Shown piece by piece: positions 1 through 7,806 of a stretch of DNA of 64,000 bases. The stretch's first letter is position 1; every line of letters starts with the position of its first letter. The DNA comes from Paenibacillus nanensis (GTDB lineage Bacteria > Bacillota > Bacilli > Paenibacillales > Paenibacillaceae). The translations under genes were made by a program, and so were the position numbers. The notes beneath the pieces are model-generated. The model was not told the DNA's origin, ran no database searches, and was given only the letters and a program-made list of their open reading frames with translations. The stretch covers positions 1 to 64,000 of the forward strand of contig NZ_QXQA01000023.1 in assembly GCF_003583765.1 (NCBI RefSeq), read 5' to 3'.

Positions 1-1
1 C

Positions 2-1396
2 CATGGGGGCGGGCGGGCGGACGCCCGGCGCCGGCTGCGCTGCCGGAGATGCGGCAGCGGGGAGGCGCAGCTGCGGCGCACGCCGTGTCTAGCGTGCGGG
101 CGCCTGTGCGCTTATTGCGAAGCTTGCCTGAATATGGGGCGGAGCCGCGAGTGCGAGCTGCTGGTGCTGGGCGTCTACATACCTCATCGGCACCAGCGCC
201 TAACCCCCCCTGCATTCTCATTGCGCGACAGGCTGATGAAATGGAATTTGAGCCCGGCTCAGCTCGATGCGGCCGGGGAAGCGCTTCGTTTTATCGAGTC
301 GTCGCCGTCCCGGGACCTCCCCGGCAAGCCGGCAATCGGAGCCGGAGCGGTTTCATCGGGTTTATCCGGCGAACGTCCGGATATCCGGAACTTCCTGCTC
401 TGGGCCGTGACGGGGGCCGGCAAGACGGAGATGATTTTCCCGCTTGTTGATTCGGTGCTTAGCAGAGGCGGGAGAGCGCTGATCGCTTCGCCGAGAAGGG
501 ATGTCATTCTTGAGCTTGACCCGCGTATTCGACGGGCTTTCCCGGAAGCTGAGGTCGTCACCTTATACGGCGGCAGCGAGCAGAGATGGGAGCGGGGCGA
601 TATTACGCTGTCCACTACGCATCAGCTGTTTCGATTTCACGAAGCGTTTGACTTGGTCATTCTTGATGAAGTCGATGCGTTTCCCTACCATGGGGATCCG
701 CTATTAAAGTATGCGGCGGATAAAAGCTGCCTGCCCGGAGCGCCTCGTCTGCTGCTGTCCGCGACTCCGCCGCGCGATATGCAGCGTGCGGCGAAGCGCG
801 GCGCGCTTGCGCATGCGCGAGTTCCCGTCCGGTACCACCGTCATCCGTTGCCGGAGCCCAAGCTGATGAACGCGCCAACGGTGAATGCTATGCTTCAGAC
901 CGGCAAGCTCCCCGGCGCTCTCATTACCGCGATGCAAAAGTCGCTGAATAGAGGCGCCCAGCTGTTTGTTTTTGTGCAAAAAATTTCACAGGCCGAACCA
1001 TTAGCGGCGCTAATAAGAAGCAGGCTCCAATGCCCGCATGTCGCGGCAACCTCCTCGCAGGATCCGGACCGGGCCGCAAAGGTTATGAGCTTTCGCAGCT
1101 CGGACATTCGCATATTAGTTACGACGACGATTCTTGAGCGAGGCGTCACCATACCCAAAAGCGATGTTTTCATTTTAGATGCGGACGGCAAGCTGTTCGA
1201 TGAAGCTTCCCTGGTGCAGATGGCGGGAAGAGCTGGAAGGAATGCGGCGGATCCGAACGGATTGGTGTACTTTTTCGCAAAGGAACGTAATCAGTCCCAG
1301 CTGCGGGCTTTTAAGCATATTCGCTCCATGAACCGGATCGCTAAGGACAGAGGTTTTTTGCTCGCGTCGACTGCCGCTCCGCGAACAGGGGGGTGA
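2..1396 (+). CDS. comFA: ComFA, late competence DNA helicase (5' end outside window)
   Basis: This is a DEAD-like ATPase that drives single-stranded DNA import during natural transformation. The reading frame is open from base 2, so the true start lies upstream. Codons before the first in-frame ATG (134) encode a cysteine-rich stretch with three CxxC pairs (CRRC, CLAC, CEAC), which is the zinc finger typical of ComFA; the start at 134 would delete it. Further on are Walker A (TGAGKTE), the DEVD box, SATP (motif III) and QMAGRAGR (motif VI), in superfamily 2 helicase order. It is followed 4 bases later by comFC, as in B. subtilis comF operons. The assignment is firm; only the N-terminus is missing. 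Confidence 0.93.
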   Translation, partial: HGGGRADARRRLRCRRCGSGEAQLRRTPCLACGRLCAYCEACLNMGRSRECELLVLGVYIPHRHQRLTPPAFSLRDRLMKWNLSPAQLDAAGEALRFIESSPSRDLPGKPAIGAGAVSSGLSGERPDIRNFLLWAVTGAGKTEMIFPLVDSVLSRGGRALIASPRRDVILELDPRIRRAFPEAEVVTLYGGSEQRWERGDITLSTTHQLFRFHEAFDLVILDEVDAFPYHGDPLLKYAADKSCLPGAPRLLLSATPPRDMQRAAKRGALAHARVPVRYHRHPLPEPKLMNAPTVNAMLQTGKLPGALITAMQKSLNRGAQLFVFVQKISQAEPLAALIRSRLQCPHVAATSSQDPDRAAKVMSFRSSDIRILVTTTILERGVTIPKSDVFILDADGKLFDEASLVQMAGRAGRNAADPNGLVYFFAKERNQSQLRAFKHIRSMNRIAKDRGFLLASTAAPRTGG

Positions 1397-1400
1397 AGCT

Positions 1401-2339
1401 ATGAGGCTCATTCAGCGCATTCAACACTTGTTAGCCCAAACGCAGGCGGTTGGAAGCCGGTCGATCACGTTAATGGCCCCAAGCTTGAGCGGCTGCGCCG
1501 TGTGCGGCAAGGCTGTTAACGCAAAAGCCGCGGCGTCAAGGCCGGGCACAAGTTCCTATGCCGGAGAGATACTTCACACTCTGAGGCATTCCTTATGCGC
1601 AGCTTGCTGCGACGCCATCCCGTGGCTGGAACGGATCAAATGTCCCATATGCGGCAGGGGCATTTCTTGCGAAGACTGTACGCGCCGTCCCGACCGGCAT
1701 TTTGTCGTCAACCGCAGCGCGGTTTCGTACGACTCCGTCATGCGCGGCTGGCTCGCGTTGTACAAATACCGGGGCTATGAGCGGCTAGCGCCTGTTCTCG
1801 CAGAAATGCTTGTCCCGCCGCTCCTTCGATTAACGAAGGACATTAGCGAGTCCGAGCCGATTCAGCAACAAGGCAAGAGCCGCTTGCGGCGTCTAATATA
1901 TGGCTTTTTTAATAAACAGCAGCTCAGCGACTACTGGGACGCGATCACTTACGTGCCGATCAGCGCTCAACGGGCGGAGGACCGGGGGTTCAATCAAGCG
2001 AAGGAGATGGCCGCACATCTCTCGGAGCGATTTGGCGTTCCGCTCTTTCATCTTCTTGTCCGCGAGCTCCACAGCGAAAAAATGAGCTTCAAATCGCGGG
2101 CGGAGAGGCTCCGGGATGTTCGAAATCTTTTTCGTGTGGATGAAGCTGAACTGAGGGAGTTAGAGGAAGGCCCGCTTGCTAAGCAGCTGAGCCCCTATGA
2201 ACGCCGCCGAGCCCTGCGAATTCTGCTTGTGGATGATATTTATACCACGGGAAGTACCGTTGAGGCTTGCTCCTCTGCGCTACTTCGATCCGCTAATTAT
2301 GACTTGCGGATATACGTCCTGACATGGTCGCGTTCCTGA
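1401..2339 (+). CDS. comFC: ComFC, phosphoribosyltransferase-fold competence protein
   Basis: ComFC is needed for DNA uptake and interacts with ComFA in studied Bacillota; its chemistry is not settled. The 312-residue protein has N-terminal zinc-finger cysteines (CAVCGK, CPICGRGISCEDC) and a C-terminal phosphoribosyltransferase PRPP loop (ILLVDDIYTTGSTVEAC). It is longer than the roughly 230-240 residues usual in Bacillus: it has an N-terminal extension and a basic insertion near residues 150-175. The start ATG lies behind GGGGGGTGAAGCT. It is translationally close-coupled to comFA. The family assignment is secure. Confidence 0.9.
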   Translation: MRLIQRIQHLLAQTQAVGSRSITLMAPSLSGCAVCGKAVNAKAAASRPGTSSYAGEILHTLRHSLCAACCDAIPWLERIKCPICGRGISCEDCTRRPDRHFVVNRSAVSYDSVMRGWLALYKYRGYERLAPVLAEMLVPPLLRLTKDISESEPIQQQGKSRLRRLIYGFFNKQQLSDYWDAITYVPISAQRAEDRGFNQAKEMAAHLSERFGVPLFHLLVRELHSEKMSFKSRAERLRDVRNLFRVDEAELRELEEGPLAKQLSPYERRRALRILLVDDIYTTGSTVEACSSALLRSANYDLRIYVLTWSRS

Positions 2340-2441
2340 CAACAATTTCACTAATTTATGTTGATAATGCTAATGAATTTCCTGTCGAAATCCGTTAATA
2401 TAACTATATAGAGATTTGGACCAGAAGGGGGCTTGGATGCG

Positions 2442-2858
2442 ATGAATTTGGACAACTGTCCTCGTTGCGGAAGGCTGTTTGCCAAAGGAATTAGAGATGT
2501 TTGCCCATCCTGCATGAAGGAAATTGATAAAGAGTACCAGCTCTGCGCAGATTTTCTGCGCGAAAATAAAGGCGCGACGATTCATGAAGTATCGGACGCA
2601 ACCGGTGTCTCCATCAGGCAGATATCAAAATTTATCCGGGAAGGCCGTATTTCCATCGTAAACGCGCCGAACATGTCCTATCCGTGCGAATCGTGCGGAA
2701 CGTTAATTCGAGACAGCCATCTCTGCGATGATTGCCGCACACGCTTAACGAAGGCGGCAAGAACCCTGCAGGATGACGCTGCTAAATCGGCGCAGCCTGA
2801 TAAAACACAGAACGTAGGAGTCTCATACCGCGGGTTAAGTGGGTATAAAGACAGATAA
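2442..2858 (+). CDS. yvyF: YvyF/TIGR03826 family flagellar-operon protein
   Basis: This small protein lies between comFC and flgM in Bacillus-type genomes and has been linked to flagellar gene control, but its function is not well defined. The sequence shows an N-terminal zinc ribbon (CPRC...CPSC), a central helix-turn-helix-like segment (HEVSDATGVSIRQISKFIREGRI) and a second cysteine cluster (CESC...CDDC), then a low-complexity tail. I chose ATG 2442 over TTG 2433 because the AGAAGGGGG ribosome site ends only 2-3 bases before the TTG but is well spaced from the ATG. The protein has 138 residues. Confidence 0.8.
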   Translation: MNLDNCPRCGRLFAKGIRDVCPSCMKEIDKEYQLCADFLRENKGATIHEVSDATGVSIRQISKFIREGRISIVNAPNMSYPCESCGTLIRDSHLCDDCRTRLTKAARTLQDDAAKSAQPDKTQNVGVSYRGLSGYKDR

Positions 2859-2872
2859 TTGCTCGATACTAT

Positions 2873-2899
2873 TAAATAAAATATAACGAGAGCCGATAA
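2873..2899 (+). promoter_or_regulatory. Sigma-D promoter of flgM
   Basis: TAAA (2873-2876), a 15-base spacer and GCCGATAA (2892-2899) match the sigma-D (flagellar sigma 28) consensus TAAA-N15-GCCGATAT with one mismatch. It sits just upstream of the anti-sigma-D gene, as expected for feedback control. Confidence 0.75.
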
Positions 2900-2926
2900 T
2901 ACTTGTATCAGGTAATCGGCTTTTTT
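2892..2926 (+). terminator. Intrinsic terminator overlapping the flgM promoter
   Basis: GCCGAT (2892-2897) pairs with ATCGGC (2915-2920), followed by six T. The inner bases ATAC/GTAT (2899-2902/2905-2908) can also pair. The left arm is the sigma-D -10 element itself. It would stop read-through from comF/yvyF while a transcript starting near 2906 would lack the left arm. Confidence 0.55.
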
Positions 2927-2954
2927 AGTTGCTGATCCCAATGAGGTGAGAACA

Positions 2955-3233
2955 TTGAAGATAAACGAAAGCAATCGCATCGGCGCAACGAATCCATACG
3001 CGAAGCAGAACGAGCTGCGCGCGGAGACGGCCAAGAAAGCGAAGAAGAAAGACGAAGTGCAAATTTCGGCTGCGGCTCAGGAGATGCTGACTACGAGCAA
3101 GCTGAACAGTTCGGAGCGCGCTGAGCGGATTAATCAGCTGAAGCAATCCGTCGCATCCGGCACATACCATGTGGATGCAGGCAAGATCGCGGAGAAGCTT
3201 CTGCCTTTCCTAACGAATAATCGACCACAGTAA
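2955..3233 (+). CDS. flgM: FlgM, anti-sigma-D factor
   Basis: FlgM binds and holds sigma-D until the hook-basal body is finished. The 92-residue protein has the usual N-terminus (MKINESNRIGATNPYAKQ) and the C-terminal sigma-binding part, with VQISAAAQEML followed by a helix ending VDAGKIAEKLLPFL. TTG 2955 is preferred: GAGGTGAG (2943-2950) gives correct spacing, whereas the GTG at 2946 lies inside that ribosome site. It leads the flgM-flgN-flgK-flgL operon from its own sigma-D promoter. Confidence 0.9.
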   Translation: MKINESNRIGATNPYAKQNELRAETAKKAKKKDEVQISAAAQEMLTTSKLNSSERAERINQLKQSVASGTYHVDAGKIAEKLLPFLTNNRPQ

Positions 3234-3250
3234 GGGCGGAGGAATGCGTA

Positions 3251-3748
3251 ATGTCGATTTCGACCATCATCGATACGCTTCAGAAGCAGCTGAAGCTGTA
3301 TGAGAAGCTGCTGGAATGCGAGGAAAGCAAGAAGCCTCTAATCCTGAAGAACGAGATCGTCCAGCTTAACGTCATTACGCAGAAGGAGAAGCTGCTGACT
3401 GCGCAGGCCGATGAGCTGGAAACGAGCCGTCTATTGATGACAGCCAGGTACTTTAAGGATATCGGCTTCCGCAATCGTTCGGGCGTACTGTCCGATCTGA
3501 TCAAATCGGTGAACAAGCCGGAGGAGAAAAAACAGCTTATAGAACTTCATGAGCGGCTTACGAGCATTTTGACGAAGCTGAAGCAAGTGAACGAGGCGAA
3601 TCAGCAGCTCATTAAGCAGTCGCTCGATTTTATTAACTTTTCCATCAACTTAATGATAGAGGATCCGAACGAAGACGTGGTGTATCAGCACCCGCAGCAG
3701 CAAATGTACGGCAATAAACGAAATACTTGGTTTGACTCCAAGGCATAA
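3251..3748 (+). CDS. flgN: FlgN family chaperone for hook-filament junction proteins
   Basis: FlgN-type proteins keep FlgK and FlgL export-competent in the cytoplasm. The 165-residue sequence is almost all predicted helix and rich in Leu, Glu, Lys and Gln, with a conserved mid-protein LLMTARYFKDIGF and C-terminal helix QQLIKQSLDFINFSINLM. It starts with ATG behind GGGCGGAGGAATGCGTA. It lies directly before flgK and flgL, its expected clients. Sequence conservation in this family is low, so context carries much of the weight. Confidence 0.85.
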   Translation: MSISTIIDTLQKQLKLYEKLLECEESKKPLILKNEIVQLNVITQKEKLLTAQADELETSRLLMTARYFKDIGFRNRSGVLSDLIKSVNKPEEKKQLIELHERLTSILTKLKQVNEANQQLIKQSLDFINFSINLMIEDPNEDVVYQHPQQQMYGNKRNTWFDSKA

Positions 3749-3763
3749 TAAGGGGATGAGAGC

Positions 3764-5302
3764 ATGAGATCGACCTTCCACTCGCTGGAGACGGCAAAAC
3801 GAAGCATATTCACTCAGCAAGCCGCCATTAACACGGTGGGGCACAATATATCAAACGCCAATACGGAAGGATATTCGCGCCAGAAGGTCTCTATGGTCGC
3901 AGCTCGCCCGATTGAAGCCTTTGGTCTGAACCGTTCTAACGCTCCGGGACAACTCGGAACAGGCGTTGAGTTTACGTCCATCACGCGTATTCGCAACGCA
4001 TTCCTGGACAGCCAGTACCGCGAGCAGAACCATGGCGTTGGCAGCCTAGAAATTCAAACCGATACGTTGAGCAAACTGGAAGGCTTCGTGCAGGAACCTT
4101 CGGAAACGGGTATTCGCACCGTTCTCGAGAATTTTTGGAACGCGTGGTCGGATCTCAGCAAGGATCCTGAGAATGTAACGGGACGGGAGATTTTACAGGA
4201 GAATGCGGTATCGTTAGTGGAGACGTTCAACGAGCTCAGCCGCCAATTGACGGACTTGAATGCCGACTTGACCTCCAATATTGACGTGAAGGTATCGCAG
4301 GCGAACTCGCTGCTTCAAACGATTTCTTCGTTGAACACGGAAATCCGGAAAATCGAATCGCTTGGCGACGATGCGAACGATCTTCGCGACCAACGCGATC
4401 TTATGACCGACCAGCTTTCCAAAATCATGAACGTCAACGTGGCGGAGACGGATCTAGGCTATACGATAACGCTCGGCGGAGCAGCCTTGGTTGAGGGCGG
4501 TACGGTAACGCCTGTTACAGCCGATTCATTGGAGGATGCTTATCTTGGAGGAACATTGATCGGCGGCGAAGTACATGGCATGATCGTTTCCCGCGATAAA
4601 TATGTAACCGAGTTCCAACAGCAGCTGGATACGCTGGCGAACACGCTGGCTAACGGTGAATTCACTGTTACTGTTCCTGCGGGCTGGGTGAAGCCGGGCA
4701 CGACAACCCCGACAACTGCCGATGAAGTGGTGACAGTTAAGGGGATTAACGGCCTGCATAAATTAGGGTACACGTTGGCCGACCCGGCTGCGGCGGGTGA
4801 AGATTTCTTTACGTTTAAGGCTGGAGCCACAGGCATCACGGCTGCAAGCATTCAATTGAATCCGACTATTGCAGCGGACGCAAATAAAATTGCGACGTCT
4901 CTACGGACATCGACGGATACGGCAACAGGCGTTACATCCGTCATTAAAGGCAATAACGGCCTAGCGCTTCTTATGTCCGAGCTTAAGGACGTTAAATTCG
5001 CCTTCGACGAGACGGCAACAGGCGGCGGCGTAACTTCCGCGACTGTAAACGACTTCTACGGCGCCGTTGTCGGCGCGCTGGGCGTTCAAAGCCAGGATGC
5101 GAAGAGAATGCTGACGAACTCGCAGACGCAGCTTGATCAAGTCGATGCCAACCGCGAATCGATAAGCGGCGTTTCCCTCGATGAAGAGATGGCGGATCTG
5201 ATCAAATATCAATATGCATACAGCGCCTCAGCGCGTTTCATGACGACGTTCGACGAAATGCTGGACAAGCTGATCAACGGAACCGGCACGGTAGGCCGAT
5301 AA
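3764..5302 (+). CDS. flgK: FlgK, flagellar hook-associated protein 1
   Basis: FlgK is the first hook-filament junction protein. The N-terminal D0 segment (FHSLETAKRSIFTQQAAI, then HNISNANTEGYSRQ) and the C-terminal D0 helix (SGVSLDEEMADLIKYQYAY...FMTTFDEMLDKLIN) are classic FlgK signatures. The middle, about residues 290-400, is a Thr/Ala/Gly-rich variable domain. The 512-residue length is normal. It uses the ATG behind AAGGGGATGAGAGC. Codon use here is still GC-rich like the backbone. Confidence 0.95.
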   Translation: MRSTFHSLETAKRSIFTQQAAINTVGHNISNANTEGYSRQKVSMVAARPIEAFGLNRSNAPGQLGTGVEFTSITRIRNAFLDSQYREQNHGVGSLEIQTDTLSKLEGFVQEPSETGIRTVLENFWNAWSDLSKDPENVTGREILQENAVSLVETFNELSRQLTDLNADLTSNIDVKVSQANSLLQTISSLNTEIRKIESLGDDANDLRDQRDLMTDQLSKIMNVNVAETDLGYTITLGGAALVEGGTVTPVTADSLEDAYLGGTLIGGEVHGMIVSRDKYVTEFQQQLDTLANTLANGEFTVTVPAGWVKPGTTTPTTADEVVTVKGINGLHKLGYTLADPAAAGEDFFTFKAGATGITAASIQLNPTIAADANKIATSLRTSTDTATGVTSVIKGNNGLALLMSELKDVKFAFDETATGGGVTSATVNDFYGAVVGALGVQSQDAKRMLTNSQTQLDQVDANRESISGVSLDEEMADLIKYQYAYSASARFMTTFDEMLDKLINGTGTVGR

Positions 5303-5328
5303 TCGATAAGAATAAGGAGGTTGCTTAG

Positions 5329-6252
5329 ATGTCATTACGTGTAACGCAAGGCATGATGCACATGCAGCTGATGCGCAACTTGAACCGCAACTTGTCCCAA
5401 ATGGAGCAGCTGCAGCAGCAAACGACGACAGGCCGCAAAATCAACAAGGCATCCGACGATCCGGTCGGCATTACCTATTCTTTGCGCTACCGCGCCGAGC
5501 TATCCGCAAATGAACAATACCAGAAGAATGTGGATTCGGCGTTATCTTGGTTAGATTTCAACGATACGGTACTTTCCCAAGCGGGAGATGTGCTGGAGAG
5601 GGTAAAGGAACTCGCAACACAGGCTTCAAACGGGACGAATCCTGATGTCGCGCTTACGAATATTAAGAGTGAAGTTGAGCAGTTAAAAACTCAACTTATA
5701 GATATTGCGAATAGTAAAATCAATGGAAAATATGTGTTTAACGGTGAAAATTTCAATCAGATCCCATTCGATAAATCTAAACCCGGATTTAACGCCAGAA
5801 TGGTTTCTGGAGACAGCGGGACTATTGAATATGCAGTTGGGAATCAAATTAAACTGGATATTAATCTAACCGCAGAACAAGTTTTTGGAGCAGCAGATTT
5901 GTCAACGTCAGGCACAGGAGATAATGTGTTCTCTGTCCTCGATCGTATTATCAGTGCTCTAGGTTCTACTGATTACGCGGGTGTTGCTGCTGAATTGCCA
6001 AACATTGAAAAAAGCGCGGACCGATTCTTGAATGCACAAGCGGAGATTGGCGCACGCGTAAATCGGGTTGAATTAATGCAGAACCGTTTATCGGATATGG
6101 AAATTAATTTAACAGATCTCCAGTCTAAGGTTGAAGATGCGGATTTTGAGAAGCTGCTAATCGATACCCAAATTAACGAAAATATTTATCAGGCTTCCTT
6201 GTCGGTAGGCGCTAAAGTCATAAAACAATCGTTGGTTGACTTTTTAAGATAG
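5329..6252 (+). CDS. flgL: FlgL, flagellar hook-associated protein 3
   Basis: FlgL is the second junction protein, on which flagellin polymerises. The flagellin-like N-terminus (MSLRVTQGMMHMQLMRNLNRN; GRKINKASDDPVGITYSLRYR) and C-terminal helix (DADFEKLLIDTQINENIYQASLSVGAKVI) define it; 307 residues. Base composition changes within the gene: line 5401-5460 has 33/60 G+C, line 5701-5760 has 17/60. The switch falls at about 5620-5660, just after the conserved N-terminal coding part, and suggests a recombination joint with a foreign or divergent downstream segment. Confidence 0.94.
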   Translation: MSLRVTQGMMHMQLMRNLNRNLSQMEQLQQQTTTGRKINKASDDPVGITYSLRYRAELSANEQYQKNVDSALSWLDFNDTVLSQAGDVLERVKELATQASNGTNPDVALTNIKSEVEQLKTQLIDIANSKINGKYVFNGENFNQIPFDKSKPGFNARMVSGDSGTIEYAVGNQIKLDINLTAEQVFGAADLSTSGTGDNVFSVLDRIISALGSTDYAGVAAELPNIEKSADRFLNAQAEIGARVNRVELMQNRLSDMEINLTDLQSKVEDADFEKLLIDTQINENIYQASLSVGAKVIKQSLVDFLR

Positions 6253-6255
6253 CGT

Positions 6256-6825
6256 ATGAGATTACCACAACTTCAAATCCATTCTACCCCTGCGCGTATC
6301 GGGATCGAGAGTCGGTTAGGTCACTATGAGATTAAACAGTCGCCGGCAACTGTTCGGATCAACTCCACAGATGCGGTAGTTCATATCGATTCTGAGCCTG
6401 CGGTTGTAATCGTTGATCAATCAAAGACTTGGGAAGCGTTGACAGGTGGAAAGCCCATGCCTTTTTGGAATCGCATATATAACCAAAATGGGAAATATGC
6501 TATAGATGCTATTCAAGCGACAGTGCAAGAATACAACCGAATTGGCAACATATTAGCTGAGGGTAATCCAATTGCTGATCTTGCAAAGGAAAGTATGACA
6601 AAGGAAAGACCTAAGCTTAAAATTTTTGGACCGGCTACGCCAAACAATGTTGACTATAAGCCAATACTAAAAAATCCGGAGATTGAGGTGGATTTAGGCG
6701 GTGTAGATATCAGTGCACAGCCAAATCGTCCGGAAATCGAATATAGGCGGGGTTATGTCCGGACTTTTATGGAGCAGTACCCGTCCGTCAAAATAACGGC
6801 ACCCAACATTGATATAACTTTATAG
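6256..6825 (+). CDS. yviE: YviE/DUF6470 family protein
   Basis: The gene lies between flgL and fliW, as yviE does in B. subtilis; its function is unknown. The 189-residue protein begins with MRLPQLQIHSTPARIGIESRLG, typical of the family, and is beta-rich without a signal peptide or membrane segment. It starts 4 bases after the flgL stop without a good ribosome site of its own, so translational coupling to flgL is likely. It is AT-rich like the genes downstream. Confidence 0.8.
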   Translation: MRLPQLQIHSTPARIGIESRLGHYEIKQSPATVRINSTDAVVHIDSEPAVVIVDQSKTWEALTGGKPMPFWNRIYNQNGKYAIDAIQATVQEYNRIGNILAEGNPIADLAKESMTKERPKLKIFGPATPNNVDYKPILKNPEIEVDLGGVDISAQPNRPEIEYRRGYVRTFMEQYPSVKITAPNIDITL

Positions 6826-6855
6826 AAAACAATGGATAATGGATCATAATGCGTG

Positions 6856-6882
6856 GAAAGCTGTAGAATCGACTGCCGATAC
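6856..6882 (+). promoter_or_regulatory. Sigma-D promoter of fliW-csrA
   Basis: GAAA (6856-6859), 15 bases, GCCGATAC (6875-6882): one mismatch in each box against the sigma-D consensus. The start of transcription would fall near 6888-6890, just before fliW. Confidence 0.55.
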
Positions 6883-6895
6883 TATAGCTTTTTAT
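6857..6895 (+). terminator. Hairpin terminator after yviE, enclosing the fliW promoter
   Basis: AAAGCTGTAG (6857-6866) pairs with CTATAGCTTT (6882-6891), ten pairs with one G-U, and the T run continues to 6893. The 15-base loop carries most of the sigma-D -10 element. Confidence 0.55.
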
Positions 6896-6917
6896 ATTAA
6901 TTGGAGTGTGATCAACT

Positions 6918-7361
6918 ATGATTTTGGAAACGACCAGATTTGGCCAATATGAATACCAGGCTGAAGATGTGCTTCATTTTGAAAACGGTATTCCGGGATT
7001 TAAGGATCATCGAGAGTTCTTGCTGATAGAAGATAATGAAAGTCCGTTTATGTACTTACAGTCAATCAAAGACGGAGGGCTTGCTTTTATCGTCGTATCG
7101 CCATTTGATTTCTTTCCCGAGTATGAGTTTGAATTGAATGATCTAATAAAATCGGAATTAGATATCAAATCCGAGAGTGATTTGAGGATATTGAATATAA
7201 TAAGTGTTCGCGATGAGTTGGCGTCTGCTACGATCAATTTGGCGGCACCGGTTGTTGTAAATGTGAGAATGAAACAAGGAACCCAATATATTTTGGCTGA
7301 TGGATCCTATTCGATTCGACAGCCGTTATTCTCCCCTATTATAGGGTCAAGGAGGGCTTAA
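6918..7361 (+). CDS. fliW: FliW, flagellin-binding antagonist of CsrA
   Basis: FliW binds free flagellin or CsrA; when flagellin is exported, FliW sequesters CsrA and hag translation resumes. The 147-residue sequence shows family signatures: FGQYEYQAEDVLHFENGIPGF near the start, FDFFPEYEFEL in the middle and NLAAPVVVNV near the C-terminus. The ATG follows TTGGAGTGTGATCAACT. The next gene, csrA, starts two bases after the stop, so the two regulators are made together. Confidence 0.95.
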   Translation: MILETTRFGQYEYQAEDVLHFENGIPGFKDHREFLLIEDNESPFMYLQSIKDGGLAFIVVSPFDFFPEYEFELNDLIKSELDIKSESDLRILNIISVRDELASATINLAAPVVVNVRMKQGTQYILADGSYSIRQPLFSPIIGSRRA

Positions 7362-7363
7362 AA

Positions 7364-7606
7364 ATGCTTGTTTTAAGCCGCAAAAAGGGCGAGTCTGTAC
7401 GAATTGGAGAAAACATCGAAATTTCGGTTCTAGAGGTTTATGGCGATACAGTGAAAATCGGCATATCCGCTCCTTCTGAAGTCGGCATTTTGCGTAAGGA
7501 GCTTTATGTATCCGTTGAGGAAATGAACAAAAGCGCCAAGCATTCGGAAATCAGCGCTGGAGATCTGAAGTCACAGTTCTACAATTTTCAGAAGAAAAAA
7601 GAGTAA
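7364..7606 (+). CDS. csrA: CsrA, RNA-binding translational repressor
   Basis: CsrA dimers bind GGA-containing hairpins and block translation of the flagellin mRNA in Bacillus. The 80-residue protein has the invariant start MLVLSRKKGESVRIGENIEI and the RNA-contacting region IGISAPSEVGILRKELY. Its ribosome site CAAGGAGGG lies in the end of fliW. Two matching target hairpins occur in the flagellin leaders downstream (7759-7772 and 8857-8870). Confidence 0.96.
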   Translation: MLVLSRKKGESVRIGENIEISVLEVYGDTVKIGISAPSEVGILRKELYVSVEEMNKSAKHSEISAGDLKSQFYNFQKKKE

Positions 7607-7632
7607 AAATTATAGGACCTAGGTATTGCACG

Positions 7633-7666
7633 AACGCCATCGATACGAATGGCGTTTATTTTCTTT
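7633..7666 (+). terminator. Terminator of fliW-csrA
   Basis: AACGCCAT (7633-7640) pairs with ATGGCGTT (7649-7656) and is followed by a T-rich stretch (TATTTTCTTT). It separates csrA from the first flagellin promoter. Confidence 0.7.
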
Positions 7667-7687
7667 CGAAAAAATGTTTAATAGCTA

Positions 7688-7715
7688 TAAAGCTGTTTAA
7701 TTAATGATCCGATAA
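7688..7715 (+). promoter_or_regulatory. Sigma-D promoter of flagellin 1
   Basis: TAAA (7688-7691), 16-base spacer, TCCGATAA (7708-7715). It gives a leader of about 85 bases to the flagellin start. Confidence 0.65.
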
Positions 7716-7758
7716 ATAGAATAGAGCTGATAAAGGGCGGCCGACCTGGTTCAGCATA

Positions 7759-7772
7759 CCACAAGGATGTGG
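7759..7772 (+). promoter_or_regulatory. CsrA-binding hairpin in flagellin 1 leader
   Basis: CCACA-AGGA-TGTGG forms a 5-bp stem with AGGA in the loop, close to the known CsrA consensus (RUACARGGAUGU). A second GGA lies in the ribosome site GGGAGGA (7793-7799), which would allow dimer bridging and block of ribosome access. Confidence 0.7.
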
Positions 7773-7806
7773 GCATCAATCAACCAACTTCAGGGAGGAA
7801 ATTATA

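Noticed and set aside
134..1396. ATG 134 as the start of comFA
   Set aside because: The frame is open to the window edge and the upstream codons encode the family's zinc finger, so the gene is cut by the window.
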